Shown here: positions 10,819 to 21,318 of the stretch, one piece after another | How the letters are laid out: the number at the start of each line of letters is the position of its first letter | Position numbering within the stretch: position 1 is the first letter of the stretch | From: Apium graveolens | Taxonomy: Eukaryota; Streptophyta; Magnoliopsida; Apiales; Apiaceae | Length of the DNA stretch: 64,000 nucleotides | Assembly (NCBI RefSeq): GCF_009905375.1 | Contig: NC_133652.1 | Location: forward strand, 19,890,850-19,954,849 | Reading direction: 5' to 3' | Made by a program: the position numbers and the translations under genes | The notes under the pieces: model-generated | Databases searched by the model: none | The model's input: only the letters and a program-made list of their open reading frames with translations | Told to the model about the DNA's origin: nothing

Positions 10819-11295
10819 TGTTGGAGTAATATAAATAAAATTATATTATATGTCTATATTTTATTTGTAACTCCTAAGTTAATGTTGTGTTAATGTGGAT
10901 GTTACATTATTAATGAGTCTCATAAGTTAGAAAGGTTTTAGATTTATATATACATATTTAGGGTCTTCGGGATTGGAGGAAGAAAATAAATAACTTCTTA
11001 AAACTATCTATATATTCTATATATTTTCGATATCTTTTGAGGAAGTTTTTTGAGAATCATTTTACGGGGATAGAGCAATATGTGTTCGGTTCGTAGGAGG
11101 TGAATTTGCAAGTGCTTCAAATTACCTCTGTTCGTTGTATCCTGAGAGACGGAAGCCGATTCAACTTCAAGCACGATATAGAAGGGGTTTATCTGTCTCA
11201 AGAACAACGTGATTTTCACGTGCCTCGAACTTTTTCCGGTATTTTAAATTTAAGTAATCTCAATTTCAGGTAACACTTTTACTGTACGAACAACA
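10819..11295 (+). repeat. 3' LTR of element D
   Basis: 477 bp, TGTTGGAGTAATATA...GAACAACA, the partner of 7263-7740. It is preceded by a short purine run, GCGGGGA, as expected for a polypurine tract. Confidence 0.9.
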
Positions 11296-11689
11296 CCCGT
11301 ATATAAAGTTTTGAAAGATGACAAACTTGAAAGAGACCGTGCACTTGTACGTACGAGATAGTAATTAGTTTACCAAACAAAATCTGAAAACAATGGCCAG
11401 TTTCGATCCAACCATAATGAAGTGATGTAGCCTTCATTAATTTCAACCCCTAACTAACACCTTTCAATCCCTACTACAGTGCTAGTTAAGAACTGCTGAT
11501 GCAAACTTATGTATTTTTGTAAAATCAACATTTGAATAAAAAATTATGCACTTGATCTTCCTGCTCAATGTCAGATCTTTAATATGGAGCAGGTCCAGCT
11601 AGGCTGGTTACGCAGTTACACTTGAAAACGAGTGACTTGTCGTATGTGGCTTCGGGCAGACTGAAGTAACTTGTTTTTAAGTTGTGAGC
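11296..11689. other. no feature seen
   Basis: About 390 bp between the target duplication of element D and the short minus-strand ORF. I see no gene, repeat or recognisable element. Confidence 0.5.
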
Positions 11690-12043
11690 TCATCCGATAA
11701 TTTGATCACAGGGTATTATTGCTTGCTCAGTGCATTCCAGAAAATTAGAAGATATTGTGACAAGGGTCATAAAAATTATTAAAAAGAAACAACAATTCAA
11801 CTGAAAGTAAAAGCAAAGAAATAGAACATATTGATTCCTAGCTTCAGTCACTAAGAAAGCAATTGCATAAGATAAAGTGTCTTGGTTTATCATGAATTTG
11901 TGGTTCTGTAGATAATCTAGTAAGTTATCCACGTAACGATCTTGCTTATCCAAGTCACACAAAATGGCTTGCATGTCCTTCACTTTATCTCTATATATCT
12001 CCCCTTCACCCTCCACAATTACCAACTTGACTAACTCTGCCAC
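11690..12043 (-). CDS. hypothetical short ORF
   Basis: A 117-codon open frame on the minus strand, starting MAELVKLVIVEGEGEIYRDK. The first 75 residues or so are hydrophilic and charged, with heptad-like Leu spacing. The last 40 are hydrophobic and look like translated intron, with a pyrimidine-rich stretch and AG near 11800. It could be a first exon or chance. I do not recognise the family, and there is no similar sequence elsewhere in the window. Confidence 0.25.
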   Translation of the reverse strand: MAELVKLVIVEGEGEIYRDKVKDMQAILCDLDKQDRYVDNLLDYLQNHKFMINQDTLSYAIAFLVTEARNQYVLFLCFYFQLNCCFFLIIFMTLVTISSNFLECTEQAIIPCDQIIG

Positions 12044-12176
12044 TTATTTCGTAGTTACAGTAATATATTAAGTTTAACAACACTTAATATATATTTAAAA
12101 TAATACCGGGTGACGGTATTTTTGATGTTGTTACATGAGCTTTTGAACTGGGCACTATAGGGAGCAATGTACGTTT

Positions 12177-12470
12177 TTGGTGTTATTGTGCTGGAGTATA
12201 TGGAATAAGAGAAACAGGTGGATATGGGAAAGGATAAATACATCTGTTTTTGGTATTAAGGCAGCTGCAATGAACATGCTTAGTGACTGGAAGACAGATC
12301 AAGAACAACAGATTATGGCTGGTGACAGTAGAGAAATCCGACTAGCAGTTAAAAAGTGGGAGAAACCCTCAAGTGACTGGATGAAGATAAATATAGACGC
12401 TGCAATTTTGCCGATATAGATTATGTTGGATTGGGGATTGTAGTGCGTGGATCAGGTTTTAGGGAATAGC
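12177..12470 (+). pseudogene. LINE-type RNase H relic
   Basis: The frame reads LLCWSIWNKRNRWIWE, later KWEKPSSDWMKINIDAA, and after a stop VGLGIVVRGSG. This matches the tail of plant L1 LINE ORF2 or RNase H-like proteins, where a Trp-x-x-Trp-x-x-Arg-Asn block precedes Lys-x-Asn-x-Asp-Ala-Ala with the first catalytic Asp. The fragment is stopped at 12417-12419 and has no visible reverse transcriptase, poly-A tail or boundaries. It is probably an old 3' fragment. Confidence 0.65.
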
Positions 12471-13736
12471 ATGTGAATGCTTCTGAGTTTATTCATGATG
12501 TAATGAGTTACGATGATTATTGAGTAATGCAGGTGCGATTTTGTCAATGTCAAAAAAAAGGTTTAACAACACTTTTTAAACTGCATCCAATCAATATTCT
12601 GATTGATTAATAAATTATTATAAAATATGTTTACCAATTAATTCTAATTCACCCTCCAACAAAAAAGACAATAAAATCACAAGTAGAGGAAAAATAGCAT
12701 TATTACAAATTCTGAATTACGAAGTAACATTATTTGTTTTGATAAATAAAGTATCATTTTATTTCTGTAACTCATTCATTTTAACATCCGTAAGATTTGT
12801 AAAAATGAATAAAATTTTCATAGAAATTTGTAAATATTAATCATTTACAATCACCAATTATAACGTTAATTATATATTCACATTTATAGTAACCTCTGAA
12901 CAAAAATTACCATTGGCTATTATGTTAATATATTACTTACCAACATTAAGTCAACAAAAAAGGATAAAAATTGCAGAGAAAATATCTCATAACATATATA
13001 TAATAAAACTCAAATATCTCAAAAAGCAAGAATAAGATGTTGATGAGTCCACAGTTCTTCAATTAGTTATAGATTTTATTATCTTGTTCTAATTGGATTT
13101 ATCAAATTATTAAACTGAAAAATAAAGAAAAAACCAGTAATAAATTCTCTGCAAAGATAATGCGGGTAAGTAACCATACGTATTGAAATTTGAACATGTT
13201 ATGAATAAATGAGGAGTTTACTGAAAAAGGAACTGGATGGATAAGATTACATACCTTTGCGAGTTCCCCACTTTTTTACTTGAGTTATTCTGTTACTATA
13301 GAAGATTTGATTTAACTTTTGCTGAGATTCTTAGAAATTATTGCTGGCTTCTGTGATTTTCTGCAGTGCTAAACCTGCAGGCTGCAGCAACATTAAAAGT
13401 GTACGCTATATCACTTCTAACATCAAATGGGGAAGTTTAGAATCACCTTTACACGTATTTATAGTTTAAAAAAAAAAGAGAACCATATGTTAGCCATACG
13501 TTGCTCCTGTACTCTGCATGCTGCATGCTGCAGGCAGGTAATAAATTTTGAATTTATAAATCCCAGCGTTCAACATGCATGTTTCAATCCTAACTGTTCA
13601 TTCTTTTTCAAAAACTCTGGCTTCCCAACACCCAGCAAACTACTACTACAGTACTACTCAACACTCATTTTACAAACCTTCACTCTCAAACCCACTTCTC
13701 CGGTAAACATTGAAAACCCATTTTTATCAGAAAAAA
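12471..13736. other. AT-rich intergenic region
   Basis: I see no coding similarity, terminal repeats or RNA gene. The last 110 bp before 13737 are A/C/T-rich and poor in G, like a plant 5' untranslated leader. TTTATAAA-like sequence near 13554 and TATTTATA near 13457 are candidate TATA boxes for the gene that follows. Confidence 0.5.
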
Positions 13737-15064
13737 ATGGCCGGAAAAGGAAAAGGAAAAGAAAAAGCGAAGAAAAGAAACCCTTTCTCTCGCTTCTTCC
13801 CTACTGGCTCAAGCTCGGCTCAACATCCTGATGTAGTCGAAGATGTGCAAGATGATGATGAAGGCGTCAATATTCCACAGCACGAAGATGACGGTGATGA
13901 TGTGCCACCATCTGACGGTGAAGAATATGGTTTTGCACAGTGGTCATCATACCCACTCTTGATTCACAGAGAAGCCGGATTATTTCCACCCATATCCGAA
14001 GATGAAATAAAGTCCGAGTATGCGTATCCCTTCACCGTGGACATGGGTAATGAATCTTATCCGGTTCATCAACTCAGTAACACCAATAATTATGCGCTTA
14101 AGCTGGAATCTTACACTTGTACCCTCACCCAATATTTGGAATCTCATAGCCAACCCATGCAATTTCTTTTTGACGATTCTGGTCATGGAGAGTTGGTTCC
14201 ACGAAATTGGGCAAGAAGCCTAGCTCGTGAATCATTAAAGCTTTTTACGAGTTGGGAGATCAAGTGCACGAGGGATTGCGCTTGACGGATAATTACATCG
14301 TAAGTGTTCCCTCGCGGGGGTACAAGAACAATTCCAAGCTCATCCAACAAGATTATTATGATGAGGAAATCGTTGTACATATTGTACAAAATCGAACTGA
14401 ATTCCGGCCCAGGAAGGGAACAATCTCACAGCAGAGTCGATGTAACGCTGTGATGTTGATAATTTTCGGCGACATTTTCAAGAATCAGAATCATCTATAC
14501 GAATGGAATGATTTTGGTCAAAAGCTCAAGGCAGGCGACTTGTTCTATTGCGTGAATCACCCGTGTCTTTGGCATTGGAGTGATCGTCTTATATTTTATG
14601 TCAAGCTTTGGTCGGCTATCGTGAGCTTGAGTGTTGAAACAGTGTCTATGGTTCACGATGCAATGCTAAATTGCAAATTTGATGACTTTTATTCCCATGA
14701 TTGGAACACAAAAGTTGATAGTCATCCACCTCTCAAACATGTGTTGACTTACCACTGTAATGACGAGGAAGAAAAAGAAGCAATTGCGATGCCTCCTCGG
14801 TATATATCAAGTCAAGGAAATTGGCAGAAATGGGTGGAAGGAGTCCTGCTTGTTAAATTCATTAAAAACTGCTATAGTCATCTCACTCAAAGTACATGGA
14901 AGCACACCATTTTTGAGTTGAGACATCAACTAAATGCTGAGTTAAATCAATATCCCCTTTACAAAAAATTAGCTTTCCTTGATCACATCCTAACTCATAA
15001 TATGTATCCGCGACTGTTACTGGCATTGTATGGTCAACTCTTAGTTTTAGGGTATGCCTTTTAA
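13737..15064 (+). pseudogene. unrecognised plant protein gene with one frameshift
   Basis: ATG 13737 sits in an AAAAAAATGGCC context after a leader-like stretch and opens a protein starting MAGKGKGKEKAKKRNPFSRF. After a Lys-rich N-terminus comes an acidic Asp/Glu/Pro region (about residues 35-65), then a globular part with PLLIHREAGLFPPISEDEI. The frame closes at 14285. A second frame already open at 14240 continues the protein (LGDQVHEGLRLTDNY) to the stop at 15062-15064, with WNDFGQKLKAGDLFYCVNHP and LWHWSD in its middle. About 440 codons in all. The change of frame near 14240 is a one-base indel, or possibly an assembly error. I do not recognise the family, and composition does not suggest a transposon. 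Confidence 0.5.
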
Positions 15065-15527
15065 AATAGTGGAATCACATGTTTAAATGCAGCTTCTTCA
15101 CTGGACAACCATATAGGAGTTTAAGTTGTTAATGCAAACAACAAAAACTGTAGAAAAGAAGAACGTACTTGTGGTTGAAATTTCCTATTATAGTACTTTT
15201 GGTTGAATGCTTTCTTGAATGACATGCCTGAAGGATCTCTGATGCAAAACTAGATAGGATCTGGCTACCCATGCCTTTATTATTTACATCATGCAGAACC
15301 TGGAATGGAGTATATAGCTAGTATTTTGAATGCAATTTGTGTAAATTATCATTCCAAATGCTTGAGAAATGTGTGCACCAACCACAATCTAGCTATGTAT
15401 AAACTTCACAGTTGCTGATATTTCTTTTTTCTCATTTGATTTTTTTCCATTTTCTGTTTGTCCAATTTTTTCAAGCTTAATTTAATTACCAGATGCACGT
15501 AAGTCCATGCTTCATACTTGAACCTTT
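15065..15527. other. no feature seen
   Basis: About 460 bp downstream of the unknown gene. AT-rich, with no convincing ORF or repeat. Confidence 0.5.
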
Positions 15528-15845
15528 GTGTCACTGTATGCTCTTTCATTAGGAACGTGCAAAACCTTGATAGGTGGTCTTTGCAAGAACCTTTATGTTG
15601 ATAACACACTGTTTTTCTTCCACGCTATGAAATGCAATGGATTATTTCCTTGGAGCAACACTTACAATATCATTATTTTTGGATGCCTTCAGAATAGACA
15701 GTATAATGAAGCATGTAAACTAGTAGATGAAATGTTTAATTGCGGGCTTCTTAGCAAATTCAGTAACAATCTCTTTGTTAGAACGTCTACTCTTTTCAAA
15801 AGAACAGGATCCAACTCTCCGTGCAATGTGTCAAAAGTGTTTTGA
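15528..15845 (+). pseudogene. PPR-protein relic 1
   Basis: The frame contains TLIGGLCKNLYVDNTL, then FFHAMKCNGLFPWSNTYNII and NEACKLVDEMFNCGL. These are two consecutive motifs with the 35-residue pattern of pentatricopeptide-repeat proteins, which bind organellar RNA in plants. Only about two repeats survive. There is no start and no targeting peptide, and the frame degrades after 15760. It is related to the PPR pieces at 15990-16150 and 22256-22430. Confidence 0.6.
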
Positions 15846-15989
15846 GGTATGTGACTGTTGTAGTCACTCCAATCAACTCGACTACACCTTTTCATTGCTT
15901 GCTGGCATCTTCTAGCGTGGTTTTGTGCCAAATTCTTACCCAATTTAAGTCTGCTGAGCTTGAGCTTTTTTTCCACAACTTTCATTAAA

Positions 15990-16150
15990 TTCAAGAAAAT
16001 TCAACCTGATGTGGTTACTTTTAACACCACATCAGTGAAATTATATGGCCCTGTGGTTGTATAAATTTATGAGAAAGTGCGACTGTATACCTAATACGGT
16101 GGCTTAAAACACGGTCATTGATTCTTTATGCATGTGTGCACTTGACCTCC
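15990..16150 (+). pseudogene. PPR-protein relic 2
   Basis: KIQPDVVTFNT near 16000 and FMRKCDCIPNTVA, stop, [11 protein letters not shown] at about 16063-16145 are PPR repeat halves in different frames. The second is clearly similar to relic 3 at 22256, where the same block reads FMEKYNCKPNKVTYSTVM. Fragmentary and stopped. Confidence 0.55.
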
Positions 16151-16153
16151 ATT

Positions 16154-17040
16154 CTGAAGGAATTTGAGCCAAGGAAGGATGATATAAAATTGATGAATGA
16201 TGGAAGCTGGTCATCTCTCCATGTGTTACTCATCATACAAACTCCAGCAGCCCCTACATTGAAGGAAAATAAAATTAACCTCTTTTAGGAGAATTCATGT
16301 TAATATTTACGCTGTATTTGTTTCTACAACTTGTGTCTATGTATTTGTATGCCCACATAGCTATTATATTACTTAAATGTATTTAGTTATTATGGGGTTT
16401 GTTAGTAGGAAAAAGAAGAAACTACTTTTGGGTGAATTCTTTCTTGAATGCATACCTAAAATTAGGCCATAAAAATCTCCATTCAGTGAACTAGCTAAAG
16501 AATAATTCTTTCAATTAGTCCATTGCCTAGACTGTAACTGAGTTTATAAGATATAGCCTCTTGCATGGAATAGTATAGTTGAGTCTCGCAACAGGTGTTT
16601 AAACAGGTAATTAAATATGAAGAAACAACAAGGCTTGTGGCAGCCAACTAATATGCATCATAAGTTCTAAAAGCTAAACATCTACACAATTTTCTCGTAA
16701 ATTTGACAATTTAATCAAGGCCAGCACTGCTCCCGAAACTCAGCCACAAACTCTCCAGTTCTAACAATTTCAGATCGACCCTGAATTTGACACTTTCATT
16801 TCCAGGAACTAAAATCAAAATTCGAGTAAAAAATAAATAACACACAAGCTCTGACACACCCAAAATATCAAACGGTGTTGGCTAAGCAGAACTGCAAACA
16901 TGAATCAGCGCTCCATCAGTTATAGCATGTAATTTCTTATAATCAAGAAATGGACAATACATGACAAAAATTATTGACATGGAAACAGTGAGGTAGGGGA
17001 TACGATCTTCCCGCTCTTACGAAGTTCTTGTTGAACATGA
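16154..17040. repeat. local segmental duplication, copy 1
   Basis: Blocks here recur in the same order at 17800-18835. CTGAAGGAATTTGAG is at 16154 and 17800; TTCTTTCAATTAGTCCATTG at 16506 and 18051; GAGTCTCGCAACA at 16581 and 18305. A roughly 450-bp block ends with TACGATCTTCCCGCTCTTAC in both. Relative to copy 2, this copy lacks 178 bp (between its 16580 and 16581) and about 70 bp (near 16630). Both gaps have 3-bp matches at their edges, as expected for small deletions. Confidence 0.85.
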
Positions 17041-17799
17041 GATGTTAATATGTTGATCTTAAGTCTCCGCCGAAAAATATAGAGAGGAAAAAGAGGACAT
17101 GAATTTTGCAAGTGTTTCCTTTCAAGTTTTAGTAGGAGGATTCAAGTAGGATTCAATTATACAAAAAGATTCAATTATACAAGATGAGTTTGTATAACTG
17201 GATCAAATTACAGTACGCTGGGACTGATGCACTTTCTTTCTGAGTACTGTTTAATGCAATTTTGAGGTATCATTGGCGGAAAGAAAATGGATATGAGCTT
17301 TTTGGGTCATTTATGTACCGTTAACTTTAAGGCTCGCCGGCTGGCTGAGTCATTAAATGTACTCCAAAAATTTTCTTGTTTTGCTGGATGGAATGTCTTA
17401 ATTCTAGTCTGATAGTGTAAATGTTACTACATGCTTCATCCATTTTCAAGAACAAAGAGAGTTCACTAAAAATTAAAAATATATAGTCGTAAAGAAATCA
17501 TTCAACCAACTTTCAGCTTAGAAATGACATCCTGCCTCTTACACAGGCTTTGAAAAGTGTTGGTCATAATAACAAACATTCATATACCTGCTGATGAAAG
17601 TTGTGAGGTTGTTGCTCTTCCAGTCGGTTACAAAGATAAATGCTACCGCCTACCCTCCACAATTGAAAATAAAATCCTAAATTAAAGAAACTTCTGAAAG
17701 TGAGTTGACGATGAATCTTAATATTTAGGTAACTAGAAATTCAACTGCCATAGAAGCAGTATTTACAGGAGCTATTGGCGACTTAGCGCAGAGTTTAAT
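17041..17799. other. no gene seen between duplication copies
   Basis: About 760 bp without a convincing ORF or recognisable transposon. It may be part of the original duplicated unit that has diverged. Confidence 0.4.
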
Positions 17800-18835
17800 C
17801 TGAAGGAATTTGAGCTGAGAACGGATGATGTAAAATTGATGAATGATGGATGCTGTTCATCTCTCCATGTGTTAGTAACCAGACAAACTCCAGCAGCCCC
17901 TACATTTGAAAAAAAAATAGACTCTTTCGACAAACACTTCTTTACAACAACAAAGTATCCAGGAAATAGCAAGCAATAAAAATATCAAACTACTTGTCAA
18001 GCAGAACCGCAAACAAGGAGCAGAGCTACAAAAGTTATAACAACAAACATTTCTTTCAATTAGTCCATTGCCTAAACTGTAACTGAGTTTATAAGATATA
18101 GCCTCTTGCATGGAATAGTATAGTTGTAGACGTAGTTACATACTTGCATGAACATACTGTTGGACAGCAAATTCCTCCTCCATATTACTCCACAACATCT
18201 TACACAGATGATATTAGTTCTAAAAAAGGCGATTATGACAGCATTTCTAGCAACAGGATGCCAGATACAGATAGGCCTATATTTCATGCAAACATTGTAA
18301 ACATTGAGTCTCGCAACACGTGTTTAAACAGGTAATTAAATATGAAGAAACAACAGGGAGGAAAACTCTGATAAAATTAAGCATTATTTTTGAACTTGCA
18401 AGCTTAATTTCCCCGTTAACAAGGCTTGTGGCAGCCAACTAATAGGCATCAGTAAGTTCTAAAAGCTAAACATCTACACAAATTTCTCATAAATTTGACA
18501 ATCTAATCAAGGCAGCACTGCTCCCGAAACTCAGCTACAAACTATCCAGTTCTAACAATTTCAGATCGACCCTAAATTTGACACTTTCATTTCCAGGAAC
18601 TAAAATCAAAATTCAAGTCACAAATAAATAACACACAAGCTCTGACACACACACAATATCAACGGTGTTGGCTAAGCAGAACTGCAAACAAGAATCATAG
18701 TTCCATCAGTTATAGCATGTAAATTGTTATAATCAAGAAATGAACAATACATGACAAAAATTATTGACATGGAAACAATGAGGTACTGGATACGATCTTC
18801 CCGCTCTTACAAGGTTCATGTTGAATATTAAATGC
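17800..18835. repeat. local segmental duplication, copy 2
   Basis: The longer copy of the unit at 16154-17040. It has extra sequence at 18127-18304 and near 18350-18420. The extra block at 18127-18304 has a diverged counterpart in copy 3, so it is ancestral and was lost from copy 1. No ORF of note. Confidence 0.85.
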
Positions 18836-18965
18836 TTGAGTTTTAAAAAATCACAAACTAATACAGTGAACATTACATCACTAATCGTACAAGCACATCC
18901 AGAGAACTGTTTTCGTAAAACATTACACCTAACGTCAAGGTCAATCACCGTTAGGCAAGAAAAAA

Positions 18966-19195
18966 CCCTTAAGAACCAATATTATTGCTTTAAATTAGCC
19001 TATTGGCGAGACTGTAACTAAGTTTATTAGATATAGCCTATGCTGAATTCAGTCAAATACTCAGACACACATACTGTTTAGACGATATAGTGCTCCTCAA
19101 AATTACACCACAACACTTCCAAAAGATGATCTTAGTCAACATGATGTCAGATCAAGATAGCAGATTTATCGTACAAACATGTAACATAAATATAA
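18966..19195. repeat. local segmental duplication, partial copy 3
   Basis: A more diverged partial copy. It has AGACTGTAACTAAGTTTATTAG then ATATAGCCT (compare 18070-18100), followed by CATACTGTTTAGAC and ACACCACAACA (compare 18153-18195). Confidence 0.6.
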
Positions 19196-19800
19196 GACCG
19201 TAACTACAATAATTTCACATTGAAATTGATGTTAAAGCTACCTCCATATAAATATAAGACATGAAAATTCTATAACTCTGTTTCGAACTGTTTAAATATC
19301 ATATATCCATCATACAAGATAGAACAATCTGTTTAAAATAGGCATCACTTCAGAAGCAGTCCTTGCCATGCTTGAAAATGATGAAGGAGCAAATACAGAT
19401 GCAAAAATAGTCAGACATATATTACATTTATTACACACACAGTCACAAGCTTACTATTTACACTTAAGTGCCAATGGTTACACCGATGACCCCGAGTAAA
19501 GTTTCAGTTATTATACTATACTGATCGTGTACCCACACGACCCAGGTTGGCCAAATATACGAAGTATAAGCAGACGTAAAGTAAGCACATGGCAAGATAT
19601 CAAGCTATGGCAGGAAAAATAACAAGTTTATGGTGGTAGAAAGAACACACAATAGAGATTAGACATTAATACTAATACAAATGAAGTAAAAGATTGCATA
19701 TAGTATGCACATACAAGCAAATAACACACTACACCAGAATGGCAAGCAAAGTTAAGGAATGGCAACCTGGCAAAAAGAATCAGCAAGACCAAACCCAAGC
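19196..19800. other. 3' flank of the minus-strand gene
   Basis: No ORF similarity. It lies downstream of the gene at 19801-21096 and should hold its 3' untranslated region and polyadenylation site, but I cannot place them. Confidence 0.4.
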
Positions 19801-21096
19801 TTAGCAAGAAAAGCAAGTGATGAGCTTGCCATGGAGGTTGTCAATCCGTAACTTGTAGAACTTGCGCTGAAGAAATTCTGAGTCGAAGAAACTGTCTATC
19901 CCATACATTTTCTGCACATGAGTTTTGTAATATTGCAAGGTATAATCATCCGCCAAATCTTCTTGGGGAGGAGAAGACAAACATGTACCAGGGATCTTAA
20001 AAAAGGAGAAAAGAGCGACAGGCTCATCAGATTGAGGATGGCGGCCATAAGAGATATAGCAGAGTACATTATGACCACCCACTGTTTGAAAATCAGCCAT
20101 GTAGTGTGATGCAGGACGGGGAACAACGTAGTGGGCACGTTGAGAGAAATCACGCCAGAAATGGGCATGAGGAGCCAATGATGGTCGCAAAAACATAGCT
20201 TTTGTAGAATCATTAAGAAGGCAGTGAGGAGCAGCAGCAACGGTGAGATTATTTTCAAATCCTCCAAAAAGCATGTCACCAATAAGGACAATGGGTGGAT
20301 CAAAAACAGGATGGAGTTTATGAAAGACATTTTGGGCAGTGGAAGTACTCAATATATTCCAAACACCATTTATTAAATGGTATGACAGAACAGAATCATC
20401 ATGGGCGCCCTTTTCCATAGGATATGTGGTAAAATAAACAGTGTCTTCCAAAACAAGACAAGATCTAAGAAATCCTATCGTACCACCACCACTAGGCTTA
20501 GGTTTCAAAGTTTTCCAGGAGTTACGGATGGGAGAATACATCTCAAAATCAATTGAATTAAATGAGAATTCCGGAGAAATAACATACAAATTATGGTGAG
20601 CAACAAAAACAAGGGGTCTCCATTTAGGAGACTTCATAGGGGTTTTAATCGGTTCCAAGAATCTAGATGCAATGTTAGTCTCGTGGACATACAAATTGTT
20701 GATTCTGAATTTTGCAATTCTAAAAATTTCAGTTTGCATCTGCCCAACAAAGTAAAAATAATCACCTAAGTGAACCATTTGACAATAATCAGGTGGAAGC
20801 AAACCGGGAGGAAAAACAAGGCAGGGAGCAAGATAGGGGGAGGGAACATGGTGTTTCTTGTAAGGAGCATTATCATTATGATTATTATTAAATTCATCGA
20901 TGCTAATCCTATACAAGACATAACCACGATGATCTAAGTTTCTGAGATGCAGAGATGAAAACATATAAAAGAAAGAACAACCTGTTTTCACGATTCGACT
21001 CTTCTTTCTCAATTTGTCCTTTAATCTTTTCATTTTTGAAGATGTAGCCTTCTCATCAGCTGCTGTTAATGATGTATGTCCACCAAAACTCGTCAT
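19801..21096 (-). CDS. beta-propeller (kelch-like) protein, intact single exon
   Basis: The only long cellular-type ORF in the window that is fully intact: 431 codons from ATG 21096-21094 to the stop at 19801. The N-terminus is Lys/Arg-rich (KMKRLKDKLRKKSRIV). The body has repeated beta-strand-like blades, for example DYFYFVGQMQTEIFRIAKF, PLVFVAHHNLYVISPEF followed by YSPIRNSWKTLKP, and TVYFTTYPMEKG followed by YHLINGVWNIL. The pattern of hydrophobic strand, Asp/Ser-x-Trp and proline-rich turn resembles kelch or galactose-oxidase-like propellers seen in plant F-box/kelch proteins. I see no F-box at the N-terminus, and no signal peptide or membrane helix. Function unknown; the fold is inferred by eye. 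A MITE sits about 50 bp upstream of the ATG. Confidence 0.65.
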   Translation of the reverse strand: MTSFGGHTSLTAADEKATSSKMKRLKDKLRKKSRIVKTGCSFFYMFSSLHLRNLDHRGYVLYRISIDEFNNNHNDNAPYKKHHVPSPYLAPCLVFPPGLLPPDYCQMVHLGDYFYFVGQMQTEIFRIAKFRINNLYVHETNIASRFLEPIKTPMKSPKWRPLVFVAHHNLYVISPEFSFNSIDFEMYSPIRNSWKTLKPKPSGGGTIGFLRSCLVLEDTVYFTTYPMEKGAHDDSVLSYHLINGVWNILSTSTAQNVFHKLHPVFDPPIVLIGDMLFGGFENNLTVAAAPHCLLNDSTKAMFLRPSLAPHAHFWRDFSQRAHYVVPRPASHYMADFQTVGGHNVLCYISYGRHPQSDEPVALFSFFKIPGTCLSSPPQEDLADDYTLQYYKTHVQKMYGIDSFFDSEFLQRKFYKLRIDNLHGKLITCFSC

Positions 21097-21146
21097 TGAT
21101 AGAAGTTCTCAAGTGTATCGCCGTTTAGGTGTTTGTGTTTTGTTAC

Positions 21147-21318
21147 AGTTAAACCTCGATGAAGTAATAATCGATAAGTAATAACCTCGCTAAAATAATA
21201 TTTTTCACCGGTCCCAACATAATGGACACAGTGTATTTTTACTCCCGGTTAAGTAATAAACTCGCTAAAGTAATATTTTTTTTTGGTCCCGACCCTATTA
21301 CTTTAAAGAGGTTTAACT
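21147..21318. mobile_element. MITE with AGTTAAACCTC ends
   Basis: The left end AGTTAAACCTCGATGAAGTAA (read to 20 bases) and the reverse complement of the right end, AGTTAAACCTCTTTAAAGTA, form terminal inverted repeats of about 23 bp with few mismatches around a 172-bp element. The interior contains the direct echoes AACCTCGCTAAAATAATATT and AAACTCGCTAAAGTAATATT and the phrase GGTCCC twice. Small non-autonomous DNA transposons with these ends are common in plants. I could not define the target duplication with confidence. Confidence 0.75.

Larger units (their letters stand above)
7263..11295 (+). mobile_element. complete but decayed copia element D
   Basis: A pair of near-identical LTRs (7263-7740 and 10819-11295), both TGTTGGAG...CAACA, encloses 3,078 bp. 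The flanks carry CCCAT (7258-7262) and CCCGT (11296-11300), a 5-bp target duplication with one mismatch. The interior has no long ORF but keeps copia pol remnants: an integrase tail near 9440-9610 and an RNase H tail near 10142-10243. I did not find a clear primer-binding site after the first LTR. The element is non-autonomous. The LTRs are much better preserved than the interior, so it may have moved with enzymes from a relative. Confidence 0.88.

Noticed and set aside
19731..19745. CACTACACCAGAATGG, like a CACTA terminal repeat
   Set aside because: No inverted partner or subterminal repeats nearby, and it abuts the 3' flank of an intact gene. Probably coincidence.
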